A DNA stretch of 64,000 bases from Hypericum androsaemum (Eukaryota; Streptophyta; Magnoliopsida; Malpighiales; Hypericaceae), in the NCBI GenBank assembly GCA_963995505.1, contig OZ023195.1:4546109-4610108 (forward strand). The letters run 5' to 3'. Positions 10,831-21,037 of this stretch are shown one piece after another. The notes beneath the pieces are model-generated. The model saw only the letters and a program-made list of their open reading frames with translations. It was not told where the DNA came from and did not search any database. The position numbers were made by a program, and so were the translations under genes. Within the stretch, counting starts at the first letter, position 1, and every line of letters starts with the position of its first letter.

Positions 10831-11341
10831 ATCCGCTCACAAAGGGATTGACACCCAAGGTATTTTATGAGCATACAGCTCGTATGGGTGTCGTCTCAAT
10901 TGAGGATATTTAGTTTTAGTAGGAGTTTGTAATTTGGATGTTCTGATGGACATGTTTTGGTTATTTCAGTTTATGGATATTTTGAGGATATTTTCTACAG
11001 AAATACAGTTTGTTGGTTTATCCATACTCTGATTTTGTTTGGTTGATCTCATTAAAGTTTTAAGGTTGGGCCAGTTGGAAATAGGCATGTTTAGGTCGCA
11101 TTACATGAAATTTACATGCTACACATCCACATCATAATCTATGTCATTCAGTTATATTGCATTGTGACCATTGATGGGTCAAGTTACGAAATGAATGTAA
11201 CAAAGGCCGCTTTGATCCTATGTTGATATGATTGATGGACGAGATTGGTTATAGATGCATTTCAGTAATGACAGCAAAATGAGCTCAATAAGGTAACCAT
11301 TACATGATTACAAGGTTACACATATAGCCCAAGTGGGAGAT

Positions 11342-11788
11342 TGTTGGATCCTTAATCCAACATTGGACTTATATGTGAAATAATCATATAATGGGCTGTC
11401 ATGTTTGGTTGAGCCCACTTGAAAGTGATCAAATAAGTATTTGGGCTTTAATGTATTTAATAGGATGTGGGCCTTTAATGTGTAGAGACATTCGGTAAAT
11501 TACTTGTTTTGTTATGGGCAAAGCGGAAATTACAGAAATAAGGGTTTTCCCTTATATAAGTAGGGTTATGGTCCCTAGGTTAGACATGCCGCCACACTGC
11601 TCTTCTCATTGAGATTAGGTCAGAGAAAACTGAAGGAATTCTCTGAGGTACGTCATAACCTGGAAGGCCAACTGGTCTTTCACGATCAAGTTCTTCGCTA
11701 TGGATTCAGGTACGCTTCCGTATTAAGTTTGTCTTGATAATTTACATGAGATCTTGGGTTATGGATTATAGATTATATAGATCCAACA
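11342..11788 (+). repeat. 3' LTR of copia element 1
   Basis: A 447-bp LTR starting TGTTGGATCC right after the purine-rich AAGTGGGAGAT (11331-11341) and ending GATCCAACA, so the ends are inverted TGTTGGATC/GATCCAACA. A TATATAAG box lies at about 11553-11560. No second LTR is in the window. Confidence 0.85.
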
Positions 11789-11924
11789 TTGAAGTCACCT
11801 AAAGGAGCAACCAACCACTCCAGCAGATAGTCCGACCATATATGGAGAGAGACGCCCCTAATTTCGAGCCAGAGACTCCGTGTTTTGGCTCTGAAATCAG
11901 GCGACCATGGCAAAATACCATGGC

Positions 11925-12983
11925 CAGTTCTTTAAATTCAAGTCCATGCTAATTAATTTAAGCAAATTGGAGTCTTGGTTTAAACTTCTATGGCATGCCA
12001 AACAACTTTTGATGATTAGTGGGTCAATATCTTTCCTTTTATCCGATTATGTCTGATAATTAGTCTTTTTCTTTTCCTCATTGATTCCCAACTTTACTGT
12101 GGTCTCTGCAGAGAAAAGAAAGAGCTTGATAAAGTGAGAGCTCCAATAACAATAAATAAATTGAGCACTCAACTCAAAGATCTTTAAATCAAAGTTGGTC
12201 GCAATGATAGTGGATCATTGATCATTCAACTCAAAGCTCTTTAAATCAAAGTTGGCCGCAATGATAGTGGGATTATTGATCACTAACTCAAAGCTCTTTA
12301 AATCAAAGTTGGTCGCAATGATGGTGGATTGTTGATCAAAGAGCCACTCTGAATGGACCTTTTGTATTATTTACATTATCTGGTTTACATGGCTAAAAAT
12401 GTTTGTCCTTGTTTTGTATGACAGAAATATATTCTCATGATTCAGGAAACACACTTTCTTCCCGTTGATCTATATTTAGATCACACGCCTTATTTAGTAT
12501 CTAGATTTTCACTCGGCTAAAATCACAAAACTCTCTCAATAATTATTTAATAATATTTATATTTTTAAATATTCGAATTTAAAATCTTGTGGCTAAGTTA
12601 AAAAAACCTTGTCAGTTGATCAAGTGATTAATAGTAGAACACACGTATTTTGCAGCGTGGCGCTTATGAAAGAGACCAGATTCTCTCGCAAATGGAACCA
12701 AATAGATTCATGTTTAACTCAATTCAATTACCATTATTAAGTATTTGTGCTCCTACTCTCAATTAATTATCACTTTACCTAATAAAAAATACTATTGGTG
12801 AGTAAGTTGTTCAATGATCGATCCTCGACCATGTGAGAAATGCAAGTAAAACGGTACAAACAGTGTATAATTTTAAAGAAGTCCAGAGTTTAAATTTTAA
12901 TATAGTATAATATTTACTTTTAAAAAAAGTGAAAAAAGCATGTAAATTATCAAACAAAGTGTAGCATATACCAACATATATTT
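11925..12983 (+). repeat. Anchor repeat copy A (matches 37985-38868)
   Basis: This non-coding stretch is clearly homologous, in the same orientation and order, to 37985-38868. Shared landmarks are CATGCTAATTAATTTAA, GATTAGTGGGTCAATAT, GTGGTCTCTGCAG, GAGAGCTCCAATAACAA, GAGCCACTCTG, GGTTTACATGGCTAAAAATG, CTCGCAAATGGAACCAAAT and AATCAAACAAAG near the right end. Copy A has three units of the internal 57-bp repeat and copy B has one. The function is unknown. Together with the BURP pair it suggests a segmental duplication. Confidence 0.8.
12171..12338 (+). repeat. 57-bp tandem repeat, three units
   Basis: Three units start at 12171, 12228 and 12285, each beginning AACTCAAAG and containing TTTAAATCAAAGTTGG and GCAATGAT. 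The unit length is 57, 57 and 54 bp. The homologous place at 38.2 kb has a single unit, so the expansion happened after the duplication or was lost there. Confidence 0.85.
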
Positions 12984-13288
12984 GTTTGGGAAAAGTTCAA
13001 AATTTTGAACCTTGTAATTTTACTTTTTTTGAGATATGATTTTGTACTTTCAAAATCATATTTTGAATCATGTGGTTGTAACTTTTTGGCACTTAGAAGC
13101 TCGGGTGTTCCACAAGCCAATTTCAACTCCGAACCTAAAAATGACATCATTTTTAGGTTGATGTAGCTCGCCACGTCGAACTTTTTAATTTGGTTGATGT
13201 GATTTAGCACGAAATGAAATATTTTTTTATAATTTTTCAAAAACACCTTTCTCTCCCCCTCTTCTCCTTCCTCCTCCCCTCTCTCCTT
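12984..13288. other. Unassigned insertion-like stretch
   Basis: Homology to the 38-kb copy stops here and a GGGAAAAGTTC-type sequence begins. It resembles the outer ends of the long-inverted-repeat elements elsewhere in the window, but no matching right end was found. It ends in a pyrimidine-rich tract. No gene is seen. Confidence 0.3.
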
Positions 13289-14456
13289 GGGTAAAATGTC
13301 TGACCGGTATTACTGTTCCCAATTTTTTGTGAAAATTTTTTGTGAAAAAAGTGTTCGATTTTTAAGTTTTGTGGATTTAGTGTCCACGTGGGACGGACGA
13401 CTGAAAAAGTCAGATCTTCAGATATTGGACCAAGATCTGACTTTTTCGGTCGGCCGAACCAAGATCTAACTTTTTTAGTCGAATTGAACATCCGACTTAA
13501 AAACTTAGATTTTGGCAATATCCGACTTAAAAAGTCGGATGTTGGTAAATAGGCATAACACGTGTTTGGTCTTGGTGGTAGAAGGTGCTACTTTTTACTC
13601 GATGGTCATAGGTTCGATTCCAACTTCCTGCAATCTTGTTTTTAATTTTTACTATCCAACATAAATATTATATTAAATAAATTATATTATAATAATTAGA
13701 TAAAGAATTCTTTATAGCCAATTTGGTCTAAGTTGTGGTCTTTAAACCTAAGGTCATAGGTTCAATACTTTACTAAATCATTCATTCACCTTAATTACAA
13801 TGGGTAAAAAAATTTAATCAGAAAACTATAAAATAATTGAGTTGCCATAGTGATATATTTTATTCGAGGTGACGCGTTAAAACTAGTCTACTCATCATAT
13901 TATTTTAAAACTTTGGATCGTGTACTAATATTTTAACAATATTTTACGCTATCAATTCTCAAAACCACAATTTCAAAAAATTTATGCTCGTCAAACAAAA
14001 ATCTCTCTCGTAGCTACTATTAAATAAAGTGTTAGTAATTGGTCAAATACGTTGTTTGATTTTGTTTTCATGTCAAGCATTGAACCTATGTCCTTAGATT
14101 CAAAGACTACAACTTAGACCAAATTGGCTATCAAGAATTGTTGGAATCGAACCTATGGCCATCGAGTAAAAAATGACACCTTCTACCACCAAGACCAAAC
14201 GGGTGTTATGCCTATTTTACCAACATCTGACTTTTTAAGTCGGAACGTGCCAAAATCAGAGTTTTTTAAGTCGGATGTTCAATTCGACTAAAAAAGTCAG
14301 ATCTTGGTTCGGCCGACCGAAAAAGTCAGATCTTGGTCCAATATCTGGCTTTTTCAGTTGTCTGTCCTACGTGGACACCAAATCCACAAAACTTGAAAAT
14401 CGAACATTTTTTTCACAAAAAATCAGGAACAGTAATACCAATCAGACATTTTACCC
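13289..14456. mobile_element. Long-TIR transposon, Mutator-like or foldback
   Basis: An element with inverted arms of roughly 350-450 bp starting GGGTAAAATGTC and ending in the inverse. Matching arm landmarks include GTTCGGCCGACC, the AAGTCGGATGTT motif, GGTCTTGGTGGTAGAAGG, and further in AGCCAATTTGGTCTAAGTTG. CTCTCCTT flanks it at 13281-13288 and 14457-14464; the flanks are pyrimidine-rich, so the duplication length is uncertain (8 bp would suit hAT, 9 bp Mutator). There is no transposase. Both arms contain tRNA-like box B sequences (see findings). Confidence 0.8.
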
Positions 14457-15198
14457 CTCTCCTTCTTCCTCCATGAAACTTTCACAACCCCAAACCAACC
14501 TAGATTAATAAACACGAAAAAGTTCAAAAAAAAGTTTTGGATGAAACAACATAATTTGATTTAATCAGTACAATCAAAAAATGAGAAAAAAGAAAACATC
14601 GATCTTCCTGAATTCACATCCTCCGCTCGCGCAGATCCCCCACACAAAACAAAAGCCAAGGGATGATGAGTAATCTTCATAGCTACCCGAATTAAAAGGG
14701 TTCGAATCCCACCAAAAAGGAAGGGATAAAAACAACAGAATCGGATCGATTAACAAATAAGAAGAAAGAGAAAATAATTATAATAATTTAGTGGTATCCT
14801 AAGAAACGAGGAAGAGAAAATGACGAGTGAACGAGAGAGGAAGGAGGTTGATTAAAAGATAGGAAAAATTGATGAGTGAGAGAGAGGGCCCTTTTATTGT
14901 GATTTGTCCTAAGCATATAATAATAATTCAGTGTTACCAATAATACTTTGGTAACCCTGAATTATCTTGAAATCGTAATCAATTTATGTTTACATAAAAA
15001 TTATAATAAATAAGATTAAAATGGTAGATAATTCGAAAAGTTAGGATTATCCTGATCCATAATAGAAATAATTAAGGAATATGAAGATATTATGTAATGG
15101 CTGACACATGTGAATTGCTGTATCTAATAAACATCTGTCGCCATGAATTTATGCAATTGAGCACAACCTACTCCAAGCAAAAACTGTCCTTGAAAATC
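14457..15198. other. Gene-free stretch with a small hairpin
   Basis: AT-rich DNA without a convincing gene. At 14925-14940 and 14948-14963 there is a near-perfect 16-bp inverted repeat with a 7-nt loop (AATTCAGTGTTACCAA and its inverse with one mismatch). The short ORF at 14574-14756 (minus) resembles nothing I know. The right end (about 15070-15198) is probably the former 3' UTR of the TIM13-like pseudogene. Confidence 0.4.
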
Positions 15199-15435
15199 TA
15201 GCGGGAATTGAAAAGAGCTTTGCCGATGATGCCAGTGGCCTCAATGTAGCGGTCCACGCACCTGGAGATGCAGCTACTTTCACTTCCACTCATGCTTGAC
15301 CCTGGTTTCGAAATGCATTTTTTGAAGCATTTTCCGCTCAGTCTCGATGAACTCCTGGGCATAAGCCTGGGCGAGCTGGAGCTTCAATTGGTCCATGAAG
15401 TCGCCGCTGCTTCCCGATGTCCCAAAGTAATCCAT
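15199..15435 (-). pseudogene. TIM13: TIM13-like small mitochondrial translocase pseudogene
   Basis: The minus strand encodes MDYFGTSGSSGDFMDQLK, then LQLAQAYAQEFIET, closely resembling the N-terminus of plant TIM13, an intermembrane-space chaperone that works with TIM8 in inner-membrane protein import. A small frameshift near 15335 follows. In the shifted frame both CX3C motifs are present (CFKKC and CISRC), followed by VDRYIEAT and the C-terminus up to a stop near 15199. The length (about 79 codons) is close to the family's usual 80-90. The whole gene is colinear without introns, which hints at a retrocopy, but no poly(A) tail is visible. It is broken by at least one indel. Confidence 0.72.
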
Positions 15436-16860
15436 CTCTCCTGGCTTTTCTCCTTTGCGACGATGATGATTTGTGTATTTACCTGGCGTTTTGTGCAAAT
15501 TAAGATTTTTCTGGGCTAAATAATTTGTGCAAGTTCAATTTGCGTTTTTTATTTATTAAAAAAACCCTAATCAACCCTCTCAAACCTTTAGAGATGACAC
15601 CAGAGGACGAAGGTCTCTCAAAGTGTTCTGCGATTAAGTGCCTTTTCTGGTCTGCGATTAAAGCAATTCTGAGTTAATCTAATCTTGTGGTTTGTGCCTT
15701 ATCTAGTTTCTTCAATATAGGTTTTCCCTTCGTCTTCTTCTGTCATATTTAAAGGGTTGGTCCTACATTTCGTGCATTGTTCCTATGTTGACTACTGAAT
15801 TTTGTACGTTCCAAGATATCTCATGAAGTGGATTAAAGGAGAAAGATCTATGTGGTGAAAGAGGAAGTTGAGGAGTGCGCAGATCTGTTCAACAGCGATG
15901 GGTGGAAGAAATGGTCTCTAGTGACTTATGGATCTCCTTATTGCAGGCATTTAAGAGGAACGGATCCTCGAAAATGCGAGACTTCATATTTTGTCCTCTT
16001 CTGTCATTTCTAAAGGTTTGGGAGGGATGACTAGGGTTTTTTTTTTATTTCATACGTTGATAAGATGAGGTGGATAATTTTTACTTACATGGATTGTTGA
16101 TGTGTTGTCGGCCACCAAAAAATTTATTTGAGGGTGTTAATTGTTTCATTTTAAGAAGTATAGGGTGTTAAGTGACCCAATTTTAAGTACAAAGTGATAA
16201 TCGTACTTTTAAATTAAATAGAGGGTGTTATTTGATTATTTTACTTTTATTATTTAGTACAATGTTTAATGTTCACGAGCACTTTTCACCTAAATAAAAC
16301 TTAAGATAATAACCTATCTAATAGTAGTAAACGCTAATAAAACTTATGACGATTATATTAAAGAGTTAAATTTTATAGGAGCACTTTTTCTTCTTTTTCC
16401 CTACTTACGATGGTAGGGTTTTTTTATATACTAAGATCGCGACTACGACCCCATATATTTTGTATGTGGGTTAGTGAGTGTGTACGTTTCGTCATGATTA
16501 TCCGACTTGTAGATTTGTGCGGACTAAAGATATATCATTGTGTGAGTTCCTCTTGACTATCTAGTTCGTGAGTTACCTAGAGATTTTATATGTAGGTATC
16601 CTCCTGACTATCTGTTCTGTGAGTTAGCTTGAAGATGAATGAACGCCAAATATTTAAATCTTTTTATTTTCTTTTTAATAATAATAAGAAATTTTTGCCG
16701 ATTTAAAAAAATAGCATTATAGATAAAGATTATTTTAAGATAATCTATGGACGCCCTCTCAATCCCTAATTTCAATTTGGTTAATCACGAGTGTTTTCAT
16801 TTCAGCAATTTGTTTTCAGAGCGTTTAAAGTAAAAATACGATATGGATTGAGTGCTATGG
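15436..16860. other. Gene-free stretch upstream of BURP1
   Basis: AT-rich DNA with no supported gene. At about 16500-16635 there are tandem degenerate units of roughly 55 bp (GACTATCT...GTGAGTT). About 16255-16330 is a direct repeat of about 17830-17905 (shared GAGCACTTTT/GGTACTTTT, AAATAAAACTTAA, AATAATCTATCTA). From about 16745 it is homologous to the BURP2 upstream region at about 47385 (CAATCCCTAATTT, AACCACGAGT/AATCACGAGT, CATTTCA). Confidence 0.5.
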
Positions 16861-17605
16861 ATTGAGTGGAGACAACTGACTATCATCCTCACAACTGAAC
16901 CACGCGTGTGCATGGAAATAGGTCCCAGGAAAAGAAAAACCACTCACAAAAGTAACTTCGCAAATCTAGAGAGTCTACTCCGGCCGTACCCCACGTTCCT
17001 TGCTTCAACCTACGGCTCGAAATAATAGAATCCGGAAGAATTTTGCCCCAAAAAAATTAAGAAATAAATGATTAAGATCGATCTGTGCTTTTTTTTAATC
17101 GTAGGTGAAGTAGTTCTTCTGGGAAACGGCGGTGTTGAGCTTCTTAGGGTCCAAGGTAAGAGCGCTTCCTAGCGGTATAATCCCTACCAGAGGCACAGGT
17201 TCTCGGCCCTCCTTATGAAGCTCGGAAAGCTCTCCAAGCATCCAACCAACTGTACCATCGCCTCCCGCAACCTGCAAAGTGATAACCCGACAACTTTGCA
17301 TCTCAACCAAGCCCTAAAAGACCAATCAATACATCGTCAGGACCAAAATCCAGATCAGTAGCATCACTAAGCATACCATAATCCTCAACTTCTGACGAGT
17401 TTCTTTTGCACAAAAATCACCAAACTTATCCAAACATCCCAATCCGAACTGCACAAACTGATGCGGCTTCACAGTTCGCTTATATTTTGAGTTGAGAGGT
17501 TAGATTATAGGGTGTTGTTGTGTTTTTGTCTTTGAAATTGATGTGTCATTGTATTTTTGTCTTTAAAAATTAACGTGTGATAATATTTTTACCTTTCAAA
17601 AATTG
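16861..17605. mobile_element. Insertion specific to the BURP1 upstream region
   Basis: The BURP1 and BURP2 upstream regions align on both sides (about 16745-16860 with 47385-47480, and about 17610-17730 with 47525-47630), but BURP1 has about 745 extra bases here. The insertion contains a diacylglycerol kinase fragment. Its right part has degenerate repeats built on TTTTTGTCTTTRAAAATT. No clear terminal repeats or target duplication were identified, so the mechanism is open. It is inferred to be a gene-fragment-carrying insertion rather than a deletion from the BURP2 copy, because the cargo is foreign to the locus. Confidence 0.5.
17095..17310 (-). pseudogene. Diacylglycerol kinase catalytic-domain fragment
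   Basis: The minus-strand frame contains VAGGDGTVGWMLGELSEL and then REPVPLVGIIPLG, matching the ATP-binding GGDGT block of plant diacylglycerol kinase, which phosphorylates diacylglycerol to phosphatidic acid. Only about 45 residues of the kinase are present. Just upstream TTTGCAG precedes the homology and looks like a retained intron acceptor, so the fragment was probably taken from genomic DNA, not mRNA. The following segment (DPKKLNTAVSQKNYFTY) may come from another exon or gene. It is not functional. Confidence 0.75.
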
Positions 17606-18100
17606 ATGCGTTATTAACAGCAACATCAGAAAAGGCAAACCCACGTATCCACCACTTGTCCATCCCCTCGAGTTGATTACACCACAAAAAAGGGAAAGAA
17701 CCACAAAATTAATTAAATAAATAAACAAATTACTTATCAAATTTTTTAACATTTTATTTATAGGAAAATTGATAAAATAATAAATAGTTGAATTTATTAT
17801 TCATTATACTATTTGGGTTTTTATCATTTATTTTATATTTAATGCGCACAGGTACTTTTCGCAGAAATAAAACTTAAATAATAATCTATCTAGTAGGCGT
17901 ATAGATAAGGATTATATTCATCGAAAGTTCAAATTCTCTTGCAAACTACATCAACTACCGTCTATATTAAAAAAAAGTATATATGCCTATATTATTTTCA
18001 ATTTTTTTCAAGTTCCCTCCCCTCTCTATAAATTCTCCACCTTCCCAACCATCCAAACTCGCCCCCAACAGCCAACTTCCTTCCCCCAAGAAAAAGGAAA
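17606..18100 (+). promoter_or_regulatory. BURP1 promoter and 5' UTR
   Basis: TATAAA lies at 18027-18032, about 70 bp before the ATG at 18101, leaving a short CA-rich 5' UTR (many CCAA/CCCAA). The arrangement is the same in BURP2 (TATAAA at 48021-48026, ATG at 48097). Proximal homology to BURP2 is strong from about 17990; further up only the block at 17620-17730 is shared. Confidence 0.6.
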
Positions 18101-19491
18101 ATGAAAACCAAACCTACCACCATCGTTCTACTTCTCCTCCTACTCAATGTAGGCTTCTCCTCTCCTCCTTAAACTTCCGTTTACGAATTAATTAATGTGT
18201 GTTTGGTTTAGTTCTTAGTTAAACCCGTAATTATCTTACAATGCAGGTATCTATGGCGGTGGAGGAGACAGCAACTACGACTTCAACGAACCTATTCACT
18301 CCACGAGCCTCGCTGGTACGGTACTGGAACAAGGAGATCCGAAACGACATCTCCAAGTCGCCGTTTCTTCTCTCCAAGGCGTCTCCTTCAAACGCCGTCG
18401 AATCGGCCTCCTTCTCGAAGCTCGCTTCAACCAAATCCCTCGGTACCCAACTCCCGGACTTCTGCTCCTCCGCTAAGCTCTTTTGCTTCCCCGACTTCAA
18501 GCCCTCGCTGGAGAAGCACGACGGAAACTCCAACTTCGCAGGGACGGACTCGCTGGCCGAGGTCAAGGAGCACGCCGACAGAGGAAGCTCCTTCGGTATT
18601 TACGACAGCCCCCAAGCGGGATACGGTATTTACGACAGCCCCCAAGCGGGATACGGTATTTACGACAGCCCCCAAACGGAAACGGCGTCGCTAGCCAAGG
18701 TCAACGAGCACGCCGACAGAGTAAGCTCCTTCGGTATTTACGACAGCCCCCAAACGGGAACGGCGTCGCTGGCCGAGGTTAAGGAGGCGGCGAAGAAGAG
18801 TGGCAGTTCGGTAAATAAGTGGGTGGTCGAGCCTGGAAAGTTCTTCCGGGAGAAGATGCTAAAGAAGGGGACGGTTATGCCAATGCCGGACATCAGAGAT
18901 AAGATGCCGAAAAGGTCATTTTTGCCACGGACAATAACCTCGAAGATGCCCTTCTCCAGCTCCAAGATCGGGGACATAAAGGGAATTTTCCACGCGGCGG
19001 ACGACTCCGCCATGGAGAAGATCATCAAGGGCACGTTGGGGAAGTGCGAGCGGTCCCCCAGCGCCGGCGAGACAAAACAATGTGTTGTGTCAGCCGAGGA
19101 CATGATCGACTTTGCCATCTCCATGCTCGGGAGGAACATTGCGCTTCGGAACACCGAGAACACCAAGGGGTCAATGGGGAACATCAGGATAGGGGAAGTT
19201 ACCAAGATCAATGGCGGGATGGTCACCAAGTCGGTATCTTGCCACCAGAACCTCTACCCATACCTACTCTATCATTGCCATTCGGTGCCAAAGGTCCGCG
19301 TATATGAGGCGGACTTATTGGATGCGAACAGCAAGGCCAAGATCAACCACGGGGTTGCAATCTGTCATCTGGACACCTCGTCCTGGAGCCCCACCCACGG
19401 CGCCTTCTTGTCACTCGAGTCCGAGCCCGGTAAGATCGAGGTTTGCCATTGGATGTCCGAGAACGATGTGACATGGACCGTTGCTGATTGA
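18101..19491 (+). CDS. BURP1: PG1-beta-like BURP protein lacking FxxY repeats
   Basis: Exon 1 is 18101-18148 and exon 2 is 18247-19491, with a 98-nt phase-0 GT-AG intron after MKTKPTTIVLLLLLLN, a signal peptide core. The product is about 430 residues. Domains in order: signal peptide; conserved N-terminal region (FTPRASLVRYWNKEI, SPFLLSKASP); a new repeat array (about residues 115-190); and the BURP domain (about 215-430) with all four CH pairs in the family spacing CH-x10-CH-x27-CH-x25-CH-x8-W. Non-catalytic PG1-beta proteins of this type are secreted to the cell wall, where they bind and modulate polygalacturonase. The FxxY region seen in BURP2 is gone. The ORF is intact and has a TATA box and a poly(A) signal, so it may be expressed. 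A start at 18241 would lie inside the intron and would lose the signal peptide. Confidence 0.88.
18550..18765 (+). repeat. In-frame repeat array in BURP1
   Basis: Two copies of a 78-bp (26-residue) unit begin at 18550 and 18688. The first has an internal 30-bp piece (GGTATTTACGACAGCC, encoding GIYDSPQAGY) present three times, at 18595, 18625 and 18655, which makes it 138 bp (78 + 2 x 30). Each unit begins with a copy of the SLAEVKE segment that stands once, at 18766, in front of the BURP domain and once in BURP2. So the array grew from a segment adjoining the BURP domain. Confidence 0.9.
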
Positions 19492-19524
19492 TGATTTTCT
19501 ACAAGGTGTTGCTTTTTTTAGAAG

Positions 19525-19530
19525 AATAAA
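19525..19530 (+). terminator. Possible poly(A) signal of BURP1
   Basis: AATAAA occurs 34 bp after the stop codon. The 3' flank remains recognisably similar to that of BURP2 up to about 19600 (GATGGCTTNNGTGGAC, GATTTRGGTTCG), so the true polyadenylation site may be further down. Confidence 0.35.
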
Positions 19531-19619
19531 CGTTGGCCGAGAGAACAAAAGCGATGGCTTCAGTGGACCTCGGATTTAGGTTCGAACCGTTTGCTAACGA
19601 GGTTGGTCTGGAGAAAGAT

Positions 19620-20199
19620 GAAACCTTAGTTAGGCGCTCTCTTTCTCAATCTATTTGTATCTTTCTCTTCTTGTTTTTGTTTTTGGTTCTGGATGTTTTT
19701 AAGAAAAAGTTCTTGATGTTTTCGGTTATTTCTCGTTCAGTGAGCCAATCATCAATTGTTCAATTTTTCTGTTTCTCTGTACAATTATCATTATTGATTT
19801 CGATTTACTGTAGCTCAGCGAAAAATTGATAACTTCAGCATCGCAAAAAATTGTCAAAAGATTATTTTTCTACATCGAAAAGAGAACAATGCTAATGCTA
19901 TCAAGCATTTTTTAAGAAGCAAAATTTTATTTATTTAAAAATAATTACCAAAATGGTAAGTAAGTCCTTACACCATTTACTGGTAATCAGCTCATAAGAC
20001 CATTTACTGGTAATCAGCTCCTAAGCTAAAGCTATCAAGTTAAAAGTAATACGGAGATCCATTTCACCCAAAATTGTATTTCTGTACAAGCATAAAGAGG
20101 TTAAAACAGAAATAAGCGAAACGACAAATTTAGGAACGGCATGTGAGTAATCTTCAAATAGGTTTTGATATTAACACATTAAACCTCTCATAAGTTCCA
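19620..20199. other. Intergenic, no gene seen
   Basis: AT-rich DNA downstream of BURP1. ACCATTTACTGGTAATCAGCTC is roughly repeated near 19972 and 19999. The right end (about 20100-20199) belongs to the LINE-derived tail that continues on the minus strand. Confidence 0.4.
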
Positions 20200-20760
20200 T
20201 TGCAAAAGTAGACAACCAATTTCTCACCCTACATAAATTAACCTCGATTTGCCCATGGCGTTGGATGAAGTCTCTACATCTATTCACAAGTTGTGCTAGC
20301 ATGTTCCCATACTCAACACGCTCGGTTATCTATTTGAAAGTCAGAGAGGAGTCCATTTCTATGATGACCGGTCTGAAATTCCCTTCCTCTACTAGTTGTA
20401 GTCCTTTTCTAATGGCCAAATTTCCGACCATATTGCACTGTAGCTGCCTGGGTGTTGGGCATAACCATTTTCCTTCGGTGTCACAAATCACACCTCTATT
20501 TCTTGTTAAACCCAGATTTATTTTTGAGGAGTTGTCCGTGTTCAGCTTGAAATACCCTACATCTGGGGGTCCTTCTTGCTCTTGGTTGTCCTTCTTGAGC
20601 ACGGGGGGAGATCTTGGATATATTTGTCATCATGTCTTTTCAATCTCTTGGGATTGGTTGCGGATGAAGCAACCCTTATCACTTGAGACATCTTCTCTTC
20701 TGAACACCTGGTCGTTTCTCCAGCGCCAAAACCACCGGTAAGCTTTGTCACTTGGGACAT
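20200..20760 (-). pseudogene. LINE-type RNase H-like (RVT_3) fragment
   Basis: The minus strand reads, in pieces, FWRWRNDQVF (zinc-binding/linker region), then GYFKLNTDNSSKINLGL, GVICDTEGKWL, LAIRKGLQL and VIIEMDSSLTF. These are the blocks of the RNase H-like domain found at the end of plant non-LTR retrotransposon ORFs and their domesticated relatives. The first catalytic Asp is kept (LNTD). A stop at 20330 and a frameshift near 20600 break it. It is a 5'-truncated LINE remnant. Confidence 0.75.
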
Positions 20761-21037
20761 CCCCTAGTTCTTTATATTTTGTTCCCATTCCCTAGATATT
20801 TAGGAGAACACATGTGCGTGCTAGGGTGAATTTATGTTTGGTGTGTAACTATGACCTAGCTTTTTGGGTTGACATTGTGGGGTTTAATTGGTATTTGTAT
20901 TAAATTGTGTTTATCACTCTATATTTTTTATAGCCGTTAATCTAGTACCTTAAGTATTGTATGTAGGATTCATTTGGTATAACTATCTTTGCTATTTTTT
21001 GAGAATGATACAATTTTTATTTATTAAAAAAAATATA

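Larger units (their letters stand above)
8841..11788 (+). mobile_element. Ty1/copia element 1, right half with 3' LTR
   Basis: Copia sequence resumes after the gypsy insertion with the integrase-to-RT linker (SCYFIDYSERSRGYKFYDP), then reverse transcriptase, RNase H, a purine tract and a 3' LTR. The left half ends at WGCPAKARPYMPN and this part picks up the same polypeptide a few residues later. The junction is messy, with an A-run and additional bases near 8878-8910. Confidence 0.85.

Noticed and set aside
13237..13518. ORFs with KKVRSWFGRPKKSDLG at 13237-13518 (minus) and 14275-14508 (plus)
   Set aside because: The two are translations of the two inverted arms of the same transposon, not independent conserved proteins.
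13573..13630. Possible tRNA gene (A and B boxes)
   Set aside because: The box B is perfect, but no cloverleaf with acceptor and anticodon stems can be drawn; kept only as a tRNA-like motif.
18241..18246. ATG at 18241 as the BURP1 start (and 48248 for BURP2)
   Set aside because: These ATGs are the last bases of the intron (ATGCAG). Starting there would drop the signal peptide, whereas exon 1 joined in phase 0 gives the family's usual N-terminus.
18483..18782. 99-codon + ORF with RYLRQPP repeats
   Set aside because: Alternative frame of the BURP1 repeat array; the true frame carries the signal peptide, N-terminal region and BURP domain.
20265..20741. 158-codon + ORF at 20265-20741
   Set aside because: Opposite-strand shadow of the LINE RNase H-like fragment, whose blocks are clear on the minus strand.
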